From an uncultured Sutterella sp. (GTDB lineage Bacteria > Pseudomonadota > Gammaproteobacteria > Burkholderiales > Burkholderiaceae_F), in the NCBI GenBank assembly GCA_900757865.1, contig CAAEPH010000055.1, forward strand, positions 1-64,000: 64,000 nucleotides of DNA, given 5' to 3'. The notes under the pieces were generated by a model. The model was not told where the DNA came from. It made no database searches and saw nothing but the letters and a program-made list of their open reading frames with translations. Below, one piece after another: positions 43,920 through 53,498 of the stretch. A program made the translations under genes and the position numbers. Within the stretch, counting starts at the first letter, position 1, and every line of letters begins with the position of its first letter.

Positions 43920-45305
43920 ATGTCTTCACATGAAATTCTGACGCTGACATTATTGGTGGGGTATTTTGCCCTGATTACCCTTTGGGGGATTCGACGAACC
44001 TCACAACACGCTTTAGGACGCCTCACATCACGTTTATATTTAACGGCCGAAGGTGGTGTGGGAGCGCTTCTGTGTTCGCTCTCGCTTGTGAGTACGATTA
44101 TTGGAGGCTCAGCTACGCTGGGGATTGATACCCTTGTCGCCAAAAACGGGGCGGCAGCTTTTTGGTGGCTCGGGGTTGGAGCGATTGGCTTATGGCTCCA
44201 TGCGTTTTGGGTGGTGCCACGCATTCGTCAAATGCGTGCTGTGACATTACCTGAGGTCGTGCAAACCTATGCGGGACCGCTGGGGCTTAAGTGGTCTGCC
44301 ATCATTATTGCGCTATCTTGGGTAGCGATTACGGCCGCTCAGTTTGTTGCTCTTCATAAAGTTTTGGTGTCCATTCTTCCCGAGACCGTTTCTCAGTTTT
44401 GTTACTGGTTAGCGGTCATCACGATTTTGTGGCACGTGGCTCAAGGCGGACAGCGCTCTGTGATTCGTACGGATGCAGTGCAAGCCGTGTTCCTGCTCTT
44501 GGGTTTTACGGCAGCGACCTTTTGGGTTGTTCAATCGTCGTCAGCACAGGTGAGCACGATGGATTGGGTGCCTTTCAACGAACACTTTGGTGCTCTGGAT
44601 TGGTTGCAACTCTTTTTCCTGGTGGGCATCACCTACGCCGTGGGCCCCGATATGTTTAGTCGAACCTTTTCGGCTAAAAATGCCACAACAGCGAAAAAAG
44701 CCGCACAGGTCGCGTCTCCCATCTTGGTCTTTTTCTCCATTTGTATTGTTTTACTCTGTCTACTAAGTCCCGGGTTTGAACAGTCCATTGCGAGTTGGGT
44801 AACGCCTGCGTCCCCCTTACCCGTGGTCATTAAAATGCTGATGATTTTGGGGTTGGTCTCGGCACTCGCGGGCTCGGCTGATACGGTTTTACTCTCAGCA
44901 AGTGGGATCGTGGCTCGCGATATTGTGGGCAATAAAAGCGTGGCGCTCATTCGCTGGTTGGTGGTGGCCTTTGGTTTGGTGGCGGCCATGATGATTTACA
45001 TGGACAAAAACATCATTGGGCTTTTACTCAAGGGCTACTCATTCTTTGTGCCAGGGGTTGCAATTCCTTTGTTGGTGTCGCTCATTTTGCCTCATCAGGC
45101 GCCTAATCGGCGATTGTGGCTCATTGGCTCCTTTCTCGGTGGAGCGTTTGGGGTTTTGAGTGTGGTTCTCTCTCTGAGCTACTTAACCTATATTGGTATG
45201 GCCTTTGGTGCGTTAGGGGCGTTTTTGGCATGGCAAGTGGGGCCAAGCAGTGTGGCTGAGCGCAAAGCCTATGCAGAAAATTTCCAGACAAGCTCTGCGC
45301 TTTAG
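43920..45305 (+). CDS. sodium:solute symporter family protein
   Basis: A 461-residue inner-membrane protein with about 13 hydrophobic segments, of the SSF family (proline, pantothenate and related carriers). Supporting stretches are SLVSTIIGGSATLGIDTL in the first third, GGQRSVIRTDAVQAVFL in the middle, and GLVSALAGSADTVLLSASGI, which corresponds to the Na2-site helix 8. The substrate is not identifiable. It follows yqaA closely and may be cotranscribed with it. Confidence 0.82.
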   Translation: MSSHEILTLTLLVGYFALITLWGIRRTSQHALGRLTSRLYLTAEGGVGALLCSLSLVSTIIGGSATLGIDTLVAKNGAAAFWWLGVGAIGLWLHAFWVVPRIRQMRAVTLPEVVQTYAGPLGLKWSAIIIALSWVAITAAQFVALHKVLVSILPETVSQFCYWLAVITILWHVAQGGQRSVIRTDAVQAVFLLLGFTAATFWVVQSSSAQVSTMDWVPFNEHFGALDWLQLFFLVGITYAVGPDMFSRTFSAKNATTAKKAAQVASPILVFFSICIVLLCLLSPGFEQSIASWVTPASPLPVVIKMLMILGLVSALAGSADTVLLSASGIVARDIVGNKSVALIRWLVVAFGLVAAMMIYMDKNIIGLLLKGYSFFVPGVAIPLLVSLILPHQAPNRRLWLIGSFLGGAFGVLSVVLSLSYLTYIGMAFGALGAFLAWQVGPSSVAERKAYAENFQTSSAL

Positions 45306-45327
45306 GACAATCCTCCATTTTGGAGAC

Positions 45328-45356
45328 TTGAAAAGTTGGCCCTGAATTGCTAATCT
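45328..45356 (+). promoter_or_regulatory. candidate promoter of etfBA
   Basis: TTGAAA (45328-45333), 17 bases, TAATCT (45351-45356). A CTCTTT/AAAGAG hairpin and a stronger GGCCCATGC/GCATGGGGCC hairpin (45441-45471) lie in the resulting leader before etfB. Confidence 0.55.
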
Positions 45357-45492
45357 CGACAAGATTAATCAACATTACCGTTTCTCTTTGGGCGTAAAGA
45401 GCGTGACTTAAGCGCAGCTTAGCTCAAAGGGAACAGCGGTGGCCCATGCCAAGATGGGTGCATGGGGCCTCTCAATAGTGAAAGTAAAACAA

Positions 45493-46245
45493 ATGAAAAA
45501 AATTCTTGTAGCGGTCAAAAGGGTGGTTGACGCTAAGATCAAAGTTCGCCCTTTGCCCGACCATTCTGGGGTTGATACCAAGTTAGCGAAGATGGCTATC
45601 AATCCGTTTGATGAAATCGCTGTAGAAGAGGCGGTTCAGCTCAAAGAAAAAGGTCTTGTTGAAGAAGTGGTCGCGGTGACGGTTGGTCCTGCGAAAGCCC
45701 TGGATCAGCTACGTGTGGCGATGGCCATTGGGGCGGATCGTGGAATTCATGTGACGACGGATGCGGAACTTGAGCCGTTGGCAGTGGCTAAGGTGCTCAA
45801 GGTGGTGTGTGAACGTGAAACGCCAGACTTATGTCTGTTGGGCAAACAAGCCATCGACGACGACGCAAACCAAGTCGGTCAAATGTTGTCAGCTCTTCTG
45901 GATGTGCCCGTGGCGCCCGCTGCGAGTGCTTTGTCCGTGGAAGAGGGGCGTTGGCTAGTGACGCGTGAGACTGAAGGGGGAACGCAGACCGTATCGTTGT
46001 CGGCCCCTGCGGTCGTGACGGCCGATCTTCGCCTGGCGCAACCCCGTTATGTGACGTTGCCCGCGATGGGTAAAGCTCGGAAAAAACCGGTTGAAACGCT
46101 GGAGTTAACGTCTTTAGGTGTTGATGTGACGCCACGCAACCGTGTGCTGAGTGTAGAGCAACCTCCTCAGAAAGCGGCAGGGGTCAAGGTGAGCAACGTC
46201 GACGAACTCATCGAAAAACTCAAAAACACGGCGCATGTTCTCTAA
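45493..46245 (+). CDS. etfB: electron transfer flavoprotein subunit beta
   Basis: Small subunit of ETF, which carries electrons from acyl-CoA or other dehydrogenases to the quinone pool. The start MKKILVAVKRVVDAKIKVR, INPFDEIAVEEAVQLKEKG and the AMP-binding LGKQAIDDDANQVGQMLSALL (starts near residue 115) are family hallmarks. The frame is open 18 codons further up, but the family start is at 45493. Length 250. etfA begins 12 bases after it. No dehydrogenase or ETF-quinone oxidoreductase gene is in the window. Confidence 0.95.
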   Translation: MKKILVAVKRVVDAKIKVRPLPDHSGVDTKLAKMAINPFDEIAVEEAVQLKEKGLVEEVVAVTVGPAKALDQLRVAMAIGADRGIHVTTDAELEPLAVAKVLKVVCERETPDLCLLGKQAIDDDANQVGQMLSALLDVPVAPAASALSVEEGRWLVTRETEGGTQTVSLSAPAVVTADLRLAQPRYVTLPAMGKARKKPVETLELTSLGVDVTPRNRVLSVEQPPQKAAGVKVSNVDELIEKLKNTAHVL

Positions 46246-46257
46246 GAGGGAAAGACG

Positions 46258-47187
46258 ATGACTGCACTTTTAATTGCTGATCACAACAATATTGCTTTAA
46301 AACCCTCTACCGCGCAGGCCGTGACAGCCGCTTTAGCGATGACCGATGTGGTGGATATTTTGGTCGCAGGTAACGGCTGCGAAGCCGTCGCTCAAGAGGC
46401 TGCTAAGCTCTCTGGGGTTCGCACGGTCTATTACATCGAGCATCCCCAGCTCGCTCACGAATCGCCCGAAGTTTTGGCTAATGTCGTGAAAAAGGAGTGC
46501 GAAGGGTATAGCCACGTTCTCTTTGTGGCCAATTTGGTGGGTAAGGCCGCCATGCCTCGCTTGGCGGCAATGCTTGACGTCTCTCCCGTTTCGGATATTG
46601 TGGCCGTGAAGGGGCCAAAGACCTTTGTTCGTGGTATTTACGCAGGAAGTCTTTTGGCCACGGTAGAAGTGGGTGAGCCGGTGGTGGTGGCTACCATTCG
46701 CACCACAGCGTTTGATCCTGTCGCCTCTGATGGGACTGCGAGCGTCGAAGAGCTCGTTGGGGCCCAACCTTATGAAGCGTCGCGTTTCATTCGCTTTGAC
46801 GAAATCAAGAGTGATCGTCCAGAGCTCGTTTCCGCACGTCGCGTTGTGGCGGGTGGCGCCGGGCTCTTTGATGAAGAGGGCTTTAAAGCCTTGGAAGGCT
46901 TCGCGGATACCATTGGGGCTGCGCTCGGGGCGACCCGTACGGCCGTTGATATGGGATTGTGTCCCAATGATTGGCAAATTGGCCAGACGGGAAAAATGGT
47001 GGCTCCTGAGCTTTATTTTGCTTTTGGTATTTCAGGGGCCATTCAACACACGGCTGGCATCAAGGATGCGAAAGTAGTGGTGGCGATCAACAACGATCCT
47101 GAAGCCCCGATTTTCGACGTGGCGGACTACGGTTTAGTTGCTGACGCATTGCCGACCTTGAAAGTGCTCACTGAAAAACTACGTTAG
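46258..47187 (+). CDS. etfA: electron transfer flavoprotein subunit alpha
   Basis: FAD-binding large subunit of ETF, 309 residues. The C-terminal FAD domain is clear: GATRTAVDMG, IGQTGKMVAPELYFAFGIS, GAIQHTAG and VAINNDPEAPIFDVADYGLV. AGAGGGAAAGACG lies upstream of the ATG. Together with etfB it forms a two-gene unit. I see no clear terminator between it and the rpsP promoter. Confidence 0.95.
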   Translation: MTALLIADHNNIALKPSTAQAVTAALAMTDVVDILVAGNGCEAVAQEAAKLSGVRTVYYIEHPQLAHESPEVLANVVKKECEGYSHVLFVANLVGKAAMPRLAAMLDVSPVSDIVAVKGPKTFVRGIYAGSLLATVEVGEPVVVATIRTTAFDPVASDGTASVEELVGAQPYEASRFIRFDEIKSDRPELVSARRVVAGGAGLFDEEGFKALEGFADTIGAALGATRTAVDMGLCPNDWQIGQTGKMVAPELYFAFGISGAIQHTAGIKDAKVVVAINNDPEAPIFDVADYGLVADALPTLKVLTEKLR

Positions 47188-47252
47188 TGCACTTTCCTTG
47201 AGGTGGCGACAGCCACCTCAAATCCGGCGTGCATATTGTCAGGCCTTCGGGC

Positions 47253-47281
47253 TTGCAGAAGATAAATCATTTGTCTAAAAT
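47253..47281 (+). promoter_or_regulatory. promoter of the rpsP operon
   Basis: TTGCAG (47253-47258), 17 bases, TAAAAT (47276-47281). The predicted start is near 47289. The leader contains a GACACC/GGTGTC stem and a perfect 9-bp hairpin AGCTAAAAC/GTTTTAGCT (47350-47370), 35 bases before the rpsP ATG. Confidence 0.65.
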
Positions 47282-47405
47282 ACAGAACTTTCTGCGAAAG
47301 ACACCTTGACAATAACCCTAAAGGGTGTCGGTCAGAAAACAGAATTTATAGCTAAAACCTTGTTTTAGCTGATGTTTAACAACCCATAGTTCTAGAGGTA
47401 AACTC

Positions 47406-47660
47406 ATGGTTATCATTCGTCTTTCCCGTAGCGGCTCCAAGAAGCGTCCGTTCTACTCCATCAACGTTTGCGATTCTCGCGCTCGTCGTGACGGTCGTTT
47501 CATTGAACGCATTGGCTACTACAACCCCATGGCTGCTGGCCAGGCTGTTCGTTTGAGCTTCTGCGCTGAACGTCTCGCCTACTGGCAGAGCAAGGGTGCT
47601 CAGCTCTCCGATACGGTTGCTCGTATCATCAAGACGGTGAAGAACGACGCTGCGGCGTAA
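47406..47660 (+). CDS. rpsP: 30S ribosomal protein S16
   Basis: An 84-residue S16: [35 protein letters not shown], then a variable C-terminus. It is needed for 30S assembly. First gene of the conserved rpsP-rimM-trmD-rplS operon. The following gap to rimM is unusually long (224 bases) and holds an extended RNA structure. Confidence 0.97.
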   Translation: MVIIRLSRSGSKKRPFYSINVCDSRARRDGRFIERIGYYNPMAAGQAVRLSFCAERLAYWQSKGAQLSDTVARIIKTVKNDAAA

Positions 47661-47740
47661 TGTTCAACACAACGACTCCATCCTAAGATGTTGAGTCCGC
47701 TCTCAGGGGTCCAGAGCGCAAACAAACGGTAACCCACACC

Positions 47741-47870
47741 AACCCCGCTTTCCTCAAGCGCGGACTTGCTTTAAACGGACGTGCCTCTCGTGTCCAGCAC
47801 ATCGGTTCCGTTTGCTAAGCGTGAAGAGTCCGGTATCTACACTTGAGTTTAGTAGCGGGGTTATTTTTTT
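47741..47870 (+). promoter_or_regulatory. long nested RNA hairpin ending in a U-run between rpsP and rimM
   Basis: Four perfectly complementary, correctly nested arm pairs: AACCCCGCT (47741-47749) with AGCGGGGTT (47854-47862); CTCAAG (47753-47758) with CTTGAG (47842-47847); CGGACT (47761-47766) with AGTCCG (47827-47832); AAACGG (47773-47778) with CCGTTT (47808-47813). A GGAC/GTCC hairpin lies near the tip. A and seven T follow the outer arm at once, 15 bases before the rimM ATG. It looks like a terminator or attenuator on a rod-shaped RNA. No known family recognised. Confidence 0.65.
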
Positions 47871-47884
47871 GTCAAAGGCTACAG

Positions 47885-48403
47885 ATGAATGACGAAATCG
47901 AGTTAGGACGAGCTTCAGGGGCTTACGGTTTTCGTGGTTGGGTGCGTATTCAACCCCTCGCCTCGGGTGAAGTGTTGCGTAAAGTCAAACAATGGATTTT
48001 AGTGTCCCCTACGGGCGAGCGACAGACGTTAGCGATTGAAGCTGTTCGTGAACATGGGCAGGGACTCATCGCTAAATGGCACGGGTGTGATACCAAAGCA
48101 GCAGCGGATCTGGCCCGAGGTCTTATTTATGTCTCCCGTGCGGATTTCCCTAGTGCGGGTGACGATACGGTTTGGGCCGTCGACTTGATTGGGTGTCAGG
48201 TTAAAAATGAATTGGGTGTGCTATTGGGTGAAGTCAGCCGTATTGGCTCGAACGGGGTGCAGGATTTACTCGAAGTGAAGTGGCATGATGAAAAGGGTAA
48301 AGACGCCAGCTTCATGATTCCTCTTGTCAAAGACGTGTATCTCAAAGCGATTGACCTCGATGCGCGAACGATCGTAGTGGATTGGGATCCCGATTGGCGT
48401 TGA
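47885..48403 (+). CDS. rimM: ribosome maturation factor RimM
   Basis: Binds S19 during 30S head maturation. The N-terminal RimM barrel shows IELGRASGAYGFRGWVRIQP. The C-terminal PRC-like domain shows WAVDLIGCQVKNELG and ending motifs FMIPLVKDVYLKAIDLD. The ATG at 47885 (MNDEIELG) is preceded by AAAGG; the frame is open 14 codons further but crosses the upstream terminator. Length 172. Confidence 0.94.
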   Translation: MNDEIELGRASGAYGFRGWVRIQPLASGEVLRKVKQWILVSPTGERQTLAIEAVREHGQGLIAKWHGCDTKAAADLARGLIYVSRADFPSAGDDTVWAVDLIGCQVKNELGVLLGEVSRIGSNGVQDLLEVKWHDEKGKDASFMIPLVKDVYLKAIDLDARTIVVDWDPDWR

Positions 48404-48429
48404 GGACACAGAGAGAAGGATTCACGGAT

Positions 48430-49173
48430 ATGCGATTTGACGTCATAACACTGTTTCCAGAGATTCTAAGCTCTGTCACCGAGCATGGCATCACGGCCCG
48501 CGCTCGCAAACAGGGTCTATGGGAGTGTATTGCTTGGAATCCTCGGATGGTGACGGAGGATTTGCATCGAACCGTTGACGATCGTCCTTTTGGTGGTGGA
48601 CCAGGGATGGTGTTGATGGCTGAACCTTTAGCGCGTACGCTCGAAGCCATTCGTGCCTCAGGCAATCACGGACGGGTGATTAGTTTTGCACCGAACGGCG
48701 AGCGTATGAGTGATAAAAAGGTTCGCGCTTGGGCTGAGGCCCAAGAGGACTTGGTGCTCTTGTGCGGTCGCTACGAAGGCATTGATGAACGGTTTTTGTC
48801 CACGTATGTTGACGAAATCGTCAGTTTGGGTGACTTTGTCCTCTCCGGAGGAGAGTTACCGGCGTGCGCCTTGATGGATGCCGTGGTGCGTCAGTTGCCT
48901 GGCGCGATTAAATCGCTTTCAGCTAGCGATGAGAGTTTCGCCACCGGTCTATTGGATGCGCCGCACTACACACGTCCCGAGGTTTGGCGAGGACAGGCCG
49001 TGCCTGAGGTTTTGCTCTCTGGGCATCACGAAAAGATTGCCCAATGGACACGTGAGGAAAGTCTGCGATTTACCTTGCAAAATCGTCCTGATTTGATTAA
49101 AATCGCCCATTCTTCTGGCCTATTAACGAAAGCCGATTATCGGTGGTTAAAAGATCACGGCTGGAAGGCTTAA
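48430..49173 (+). CDS. trmD: tRNA (guanine-N1-)-methyltransferase
   Basis: Makes m1G37 in tRNAs, preventing frameshifts. It begins [20 protein letters not shown]. The SAM-binding trefoil-knot region shows [31 protein letters not shown], and the following [13 protein letters not shown]. Length 247. The frame continues upstream over the rimM end, but the family start is at 48430. It is 26 bases behind rimM. Confidence 0.96.
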   Translation: MRFDVITLFPEILSSVTEHGITARARKQGLWECIAWNPRMVTEDLHRTVDDRPFGGGPGMVLMAEPLARTLEAIRASGNHGRVISFAPNGERMSDKKVRAWAEAQEDLVLLCGRYEGIDERFLSTYVDEIVSLGDFVLSGGELPACALMDAVVRQLPGAIKSLSASDESFATGLLDAPHYTRPEVWRGQAVPEVLLSGHHEKIAQWTREESLRFTLQNRPDLIKIAHSSGLLTKADYRWLKDHGWKA

Positions 49174-49264
49174 TATCAACAATTTGACCATCCTATCGGT
49201 GGCGGCTCGAGTTTTTTGCGTAGCCTTAAAAATCAGGCCACATGACGATGGTACGGAGAAAAAA

Positions 49265-49633
49265 ATGAATCTGATTCAGGTTCTTGAACAAGAAGAAATG
49301 GCTCGCCTCTCTGAAGGCAAGGTTATCCCCGAGTTCCGCGCTGGCGACACGGTTGTCGTGAACGTTAACGTGGTTGAAGGTTCCCGCAAGCGCGTTCAGG
49401 CTTTTGAAGGCGTGGTGATCGCTCGTCGTAACCGTGGTCTCAACTCCTCGTTCATCGTTCGCAAGATTTCGAGCGGTGAAGGCGTGGAACGTACGTTCCA
49501 GCTCTACGCCCCGACGATTGCTTCCATCGAAGTGAAGCGTCACGGCGACGTTTGCCGTTCCAAGCTCTACTACTTGCGCTCCCGTTCTGGTAAGGCTGCT
49601 CGTATTAAAGAACGCCTTGTCCGCAAGAACTAA
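49265..49633 (+). CDS. rplS: 50S ribosomal protein L19
   Basis: A 122-residue L19 starting [20 protein letters not shown], with [37 protein letters not shown] and the basic end [15 protein letters not shown]. It sits at the 30S-50S interface. GGAG lies upstream of ATG 49265; the frame is open 27 codons further up without family resemblance. Last gene of the rpsP operon, with a terminator 30 bases on. Confidence 0.96.
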   Translation: MNLIQVLEQEEMARLSEGKVIPEFRAGDTVVVNVNVVEGSRKRVQAFEGVVIARRNRGLNSSFIVRKISSGEGVERTFQLYAPTIASIEVKRHGDVCRSKLYYLRSRSGKAARIKERLVRKN

Positions 49634-49663
49634 TTCACGCACAGTCGAGAGTTTGTTCGCATT

Positions 49664-49698
49664 AACCGCTTTGGAGTTGCCTTCAAGGCGGTTTTTTA
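49664..49698 (+). terminator. intrinsic terminator of the rpsP-rplS operon
   Basis: AACCGCTTTG (49664-49673) pairs with CAAGGCGGTT (49684-49693) with one G-U pair, followed by a T-run. Confidence 0.88.
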
Positions 49699-49703
49699 TT
49701 GCC

Positions 49704-49745
49704 AGAAAAAAAGCCAAACCGCTCGATTGGAGGCGGTTTGGCTTC
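49704..49745 (-). terminator. intrinsic terminator of the leftward rlmL-like gene
   Basis: AAGCCAAACCGC (49711-49722) pairs with GCGGTTTGGCTT (49733-49744), 12 bp; read leftward it ends in a U-run. It abuts the rplS terminator, giving two back-to-back terminators. Confidence 0.88.
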
Positions 49746-49765
49746 AAACCCAGTGGGCAGTGGCG

Positions 49766-50956
49766 CTAATCGTTGCTCTCGGGACGAGGACGACGATTAC
49801 TTCCTGCCACCATATTAAAGCGGAAGAAGCGACATTCGAGCGCCCCGTTAAAGAGAACCTGCTTACGCGATTCTTTGAGGCGCATCTGCTGGGGCAGTGT
49901 GCGATCCGAGGTGAGCATCCATGCTGTCCAGCCGGCAAAGTGCGCTTTGAGGTTATCAGCCACGTGTTTCATCATGCTCTGAATCGACGCGCTTTTTGGG
50001 TTGGACTGTTCACCATAAGGCGGATTGGCAATGAGCACCCCGTTTTCCATATCGGCAGGGGGAATGCACTCGCGAGCGTCACCCTGAGTAAAGGAGAGTG
50101 CTCCACGTTCGAGCAAGGGGCCAAGACCCGCGCGTTGCGCATTTTCGATGGCTTTTTCCACCACAATCGATGAGATATCGCTCGCCACAATACGCACCGG
50201 TGTGTGTACGTTCACGCGGGCACGAGCATCGTCGAGCAACTCACGCCAGAGCTCCATATCAAAGCCTTGCAGCTTTTCAAACGCAAAGGAGCGTGATAAA
50301 CCAGGAGCCATGTTGCACGCCATTTGAGCGGCTTCAATAGCAATGGTTCCAGAGCCACAGAAGGGATCCATGAGCGGTTTGCTGGCATCCCACTGGGCGA
50401 GCTTTAAGAGTCCAGCGGCGAGATTTTCTTTGAGAGGCGCTTCGCCGTGGCTGAGGCGCCAGCCGCGTTTAAAGAGGGCTTCTCCAACCAGATCGATGTA
50501 GAGCGTGCAAACGTCGTACGTTAAAAATGCTGCAATGCGTACATCGGGATGGTAGCGCTCGACATCGGGACGGCGCCCAGCAAGTTCACGGAAACGATCG
50601 CAGATGGCATCTTTGATACGCAATACCGCAAAATCAATCGATTCCAGTGGGCAACGTTTGCCAGTAGCCGATACCTTAATGGTTTGATCTGCTGTAAACC
50701 ATTTTTCCCAGGGCGTGCGAGTGGCGATATCGTAAATATCACGCGTATCCCAATAGGACGCTTGAGCAACTTTCATCAAGATGCGACTTGCGAGACGAGA
50801 GTGAAGGCAAAGTTGCATGGCCACCTCATGAGAGCCCTGAAAGGCTACCCCACCGCGAGAGGGGTCAATGTGGTTCCCACCAGCAGCCTGGATTTCTTCG
50901 CCAAGCAGCTCTTCGAGCCCAAAGGGACATAGCGCAAAAAACTGAGTTGATGCCAT
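49766..50956 (-). CDS. THUMP-domain class I SAM-dependent RNA methyltransferase (RlmL-like)
   Basis: Predicted 23S rRNA guanine-N2 methyltransferase. An N-terminal ferredoxin-like and THUMP region (residues about 1-155, FALCPFGLEELLGEEIQAAGG) precedes the catalytic domain with MDPFCGSGTIAIEAAQMACN, FEKLQGFD, VASDISSIVVEKA and the NPPY motif in LIANPPYGEQ. At 396 residues it matches the RlmL half only; the RlmK half fused to it in E. coli is absent. The exact target is inferred. It follows proA by 32 bases. Confidence 0.85.
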   Translation of the reverse strand: MASTQFFALCPFGLEELLGEEIQAAGGNHIDPSRGGVAFQGSHEVAMQLCLHSRLASRILMKVAQASYWDTRDIYDIATRTPWEKWFTADQTIKVSATGKRCPLESIDFAVLRIKDAICDRFRELAGRRPDVERYHPDVRIAAFLTYDVCTLYIDLVGEALFKRGWRLSHGEAPLKENLAAGLLKLAQWDASKPLMDPFCGSGTIAIEAAQMACNMAPGLSRSFAFEKLQGFDMELWRELLDDARARVNVHTPVRIVASDISSIVVEKAIENAQRAGLGPLLERGALSFTQGDARECIPPADMENGVLIANPPYGEQSNPKSASIQSMMKHVADNLKAHFAGWTAWMLTSDRTLPQQMRLKESRKQVLFNGALECRFFRFNMVAGSNRRPRPESND

Positions 50957-50988
50957 AAAAACAAAAAAACTGAAAAGAAGCTAAAAAA

Positions 50989-52272
50989 TTAATGACGGCA
51001 CTCACCGTGGCCTAGCACAATGTATTTCAAACTCGTGAGCCCTTCGAGCCCCACGGGACCGCGTGCATGAAGTTTGTCTGTTGAAATGCCGATTTCCGCA
51101 CCCAAACCGTACTCGAAGCCGTCAGCAAAGCGCGTTGAGGTGTTAACCATCACAGAGGCCGAGTCGACTTCACGCAAGAAGCGTTGCGCTCGCGTCCAGT
51201 TCTCCGTGATAATCGCGTCGGTGTGATGCGATGAGTGTGCGCCAATAAAGCCCAGCGCTTCGTCAAAGGTGTTAACGACAGCAATCGAAATAATGGGAGC
51301 ATTATATTCGGTATCCCAGTCGTCTTCGGTAGCATCGATAGCGCTAAAGCCGGCTTGTTCAATGATGCGACGTGAGCGTTCATCGCAGCGCATTTCCACA
51401 TTTTTATCATGAAAGATGCGAGCAATGCTAGGGAGAAAATCAAAAGCAACTGCTTTGTGTACAAGCAGAGTTTCGGTGGCGTTACAAGGAGCGTAACGTT
51501 GTGTTTTGGCGTTTTCCACGACCTTGAGGGCCATCTCCAAGTCAGCTGATTCATCGACATACGTGTGGCAGATGCCGTCAAGGTGCTTAATCATGGGCAC
51601 CGTCGCCTCGGCCATCAAGCGTGCGATCAAGGATTTACCACCACGAGGTACGAGCACGTCAATCCAGCGTGTGGCCGTGATCATGAGTCCAACCATCGTG
51701 CGATCTGCTGTGGTGATAAGTTGAACGGCGTCTTTGGGTAGCCCCGACTGCGTTAAGGCGCGTTGAACCAATTCCCAGAGCAAAATGTTGGTTTGGAGGG
51801 CTTCCGATCCACCACGAAGGACCACCGCGTTGCCTGATTTAACGGCGAGTGCGGCCGCGTCAATGGTGACATTGGGTCGAGCTTCATAGATCATGCCGAT
51901 AACGCCCAAAGGAACGCGCATCTGACCGACTTGAATGCCCGAGGGGCGCGTTGTCATGTGAACGATTTCACCAATGGGATCAGACAGTAGGGCAATGTCG
52001 CGACACCCCGATGCCATAGCCTGAATGCGCGAGGCTGTGAGCGCTAAGCGATCAAGAAAGGCTTCATCGCGTCCGGCCTCTCGAGCCGCATCAATGTCAC
52101 GAGCGTTGGTCTCGAGAATGCGCTGTTGTTCGTTTTCAATGAGATCAGCGAGCGTCGTGAGAAAACTGTTTTTAGCTCTGGAGGTTGCACGTGCCACTTC
52201 ACGCGACGCTGTGCGTGCCGCACGACCAATGTGCTCCATTTCGTCGTGAGCCGTTATCGTAAGTTCAGCCAT
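50989..52272 (-). CDS. proA: gamma-glutamyl phosphate reductase
   Basis: Second step of proline synthesis: NADPH reduction of glutamyl-5-phosphate to the semialdehyde. An aldehyde-dehydrogenase-fold protein of 427 residues with the catalytic Cys in [15 protein letters not shown], the cofactor region [11 protein letters not shown], and the C-terminal [22 protein letters not shown]. No proB neighbour. It lies between holA (167 bases upstream) and the rlmL-like gene. Confidence 0.95.
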   Translation of the reverse strand: MAELTITAHDEMEHIGRAARTASREVARATSRAKNSFLTTLADLIENEQQRILETNARDIDAAREAGRDEAFLDRLALTASRIQAMASGCRDIALLSDPIGEIVHMTTRPSGIQVGQMRVPLGVIGMIYEARPNVTIDAAALAVKSGNAVVLRGGSEALQTNILLWELVQRALTQSGLPKDAVQLITTADRTMVGLMITATRWIDVLVPRGGKSLIARLMAEATVPMIKHLDGICHTYVDESADLEMALKVVENAKTQRYAPCNATETLLVHKAVAFDFLPSIARIFHDKNVEMRCDERSRRIIEQAGFSAIDATEDDWDTEYNAPIISIAVVNTFDEALGFIGAHSSHHTDAIITENWTRAQRFLREVDSASVMVNTSTRFADGFEYGLGAEIGISTDKLHARGPVGLEGLTSLKYIVLGHGECRH

Positions 52273-52439
52273 GGGAAAGCCTCAAAAACGTTAAGAAGAG
52301 GTCAGAACAGGACGTGAGATGCCTCTGATGACCTCAAAAAGCAGGTTGATTCTTATTTTAACTGTTACCGAAGTCGCCTGTGCGCACAGAGCAGAGTCGC
52401 GACGTTGCAAAGAAAGAGGACAGCGATGAAGGCTGGTAG

Positions 52440-53456
52440 TTAGCGTGCTAAAAAAATGGCAATGCTTTTGAGCTCTAACCAAGGGTTGTCATCGCGCGTG
52501 GGCACTACGAGACCTTTCACTTGTTTATCGAGCTCAGCGCAGACGAGCAGAGCATTTTCCAAGAGCTTGATTCGCTTTCCGCTAAAACGACGAGCAGCGG
52601 CTTTTTTGTTTGGGGTAGCAAAGACCCCTTTGACATAGGATTGTCCTTGGGCGAAGGCGGATGACAATTTGATCAAATCACGGATCTCACGCACGAGCAT
52701 GGAAATGAGAAGCACAAGAGGGGCTTCTTGAGCCTCAAGGCCATTTAGAATACGCAGAACGCGATCGGCTTGGCGCAATTCAATACTCTCCATCAAGGCA
52801 TCCATTTCATAGTGAGAGCTGTCGATCACGGATTGTACAATCTCGTCGCCCGTCAATTCTCGGGCGTCATAGAGTAGGCCAAGTTTCAGGATTTCTTGAT
52901 TGGCAGCAAAGAGATTACCTTCGAGTAAATCGGCGAGGTTATCTAAAACAGCTGGCGAGGCACTTTGCCCTTGTTTGGCTAAGCGCTTGGCGAGCCATTG
53001 TGGCAATTGGGTTCGCGTTGGTGTTTGGCAATCAATAACCGTAGCTTGTGTGGTTAGTGTTTTCCACCACTGCGTTTTGGTGGTTGACCACTCTGGCGTA
53101 GGAATGCTCAATAGCACACAGACACCCTCATAGGGTTGTGCGAGCGCTTGGGTGATCGCCTTGGGGCCCTTTTGACCGGCTTTACCCCCTGGGAGTCGAA
53201 AGTCCACCAACTTTTTATCAGCGAACATACCTAAACTGGTCATGCTGGCTTGTAGTCGGCTCCAGTCGCCAGAAGGCGTCATTTCAATCACTTCGCGATC
53301 CACATACCCCAATTCCCGAGCGAGCGCTCGAACCTGATCGCTCGCCTCCACCATTAAAAAAGGATCCGATCCCGTCACAAGAACAAAGGGGGGCATTTCC
53401 CCTTGGTCTCGAGTGGCTTGACAAAAAACGGATGGATCGGTGAATTTTTGGGCCAT
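52440..53456 (-). CDS. holA: DNA polymerase III delta subunit
   Basis: Clamp-loader subunit that opens the beta clamp. A 338-residue AAA+-like protein without Walker motifs, as in HolA: LVTGSDPFLMVEASDQVRAL near the start, SGDWSRLQASMTSLGMFADK, VLLSIPTPEWSTTKTQWW in the centre, and the C-terminal collar helices. It starts 42 bases after the lptE stop, in the common leuS-lptE-holA order. Confidence 0.92.
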   Translation of the reverse strand: MAQKFTDPSVFCQATRDQGEMPPFVLVTGSDPFLMVEASDQVRALARELGYVDREVIEMTPSGDWSRLQASMTSLGMFADKKLVDFRLPGGKAGQKGPKAITQALAQPYEGVCVLLSIPTPEWSTTKTQWWKTLTTQATVIDCQTPTRTQLPQWLAKRLAKQGQSASPAVLDNLADLLEGNLFAANQEILKLGLLYDARELTGDEIVQSVIDSSHYEMDALMESIELRQADRVLRILNGLEAQEAPLVLLISMLVREIRDLIKLSSAFAQGQSYVKGVFATPNKKAAARRFSGKRIKLLENALLVCAELDKQVKGLVVPTRDDNPWLELKSIAIFLAR

Positions 53457-53498
53457 GGTTTGCGATGGATGAAAACGATCTACAGCGAAAAAAGAGAT

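Noticed and set aside
46333..46977. A 214-codon leftward frame opposite etfA
   Set aside because: Mirror frame of a conserved gene; the composition is unlike a protein of this genome.
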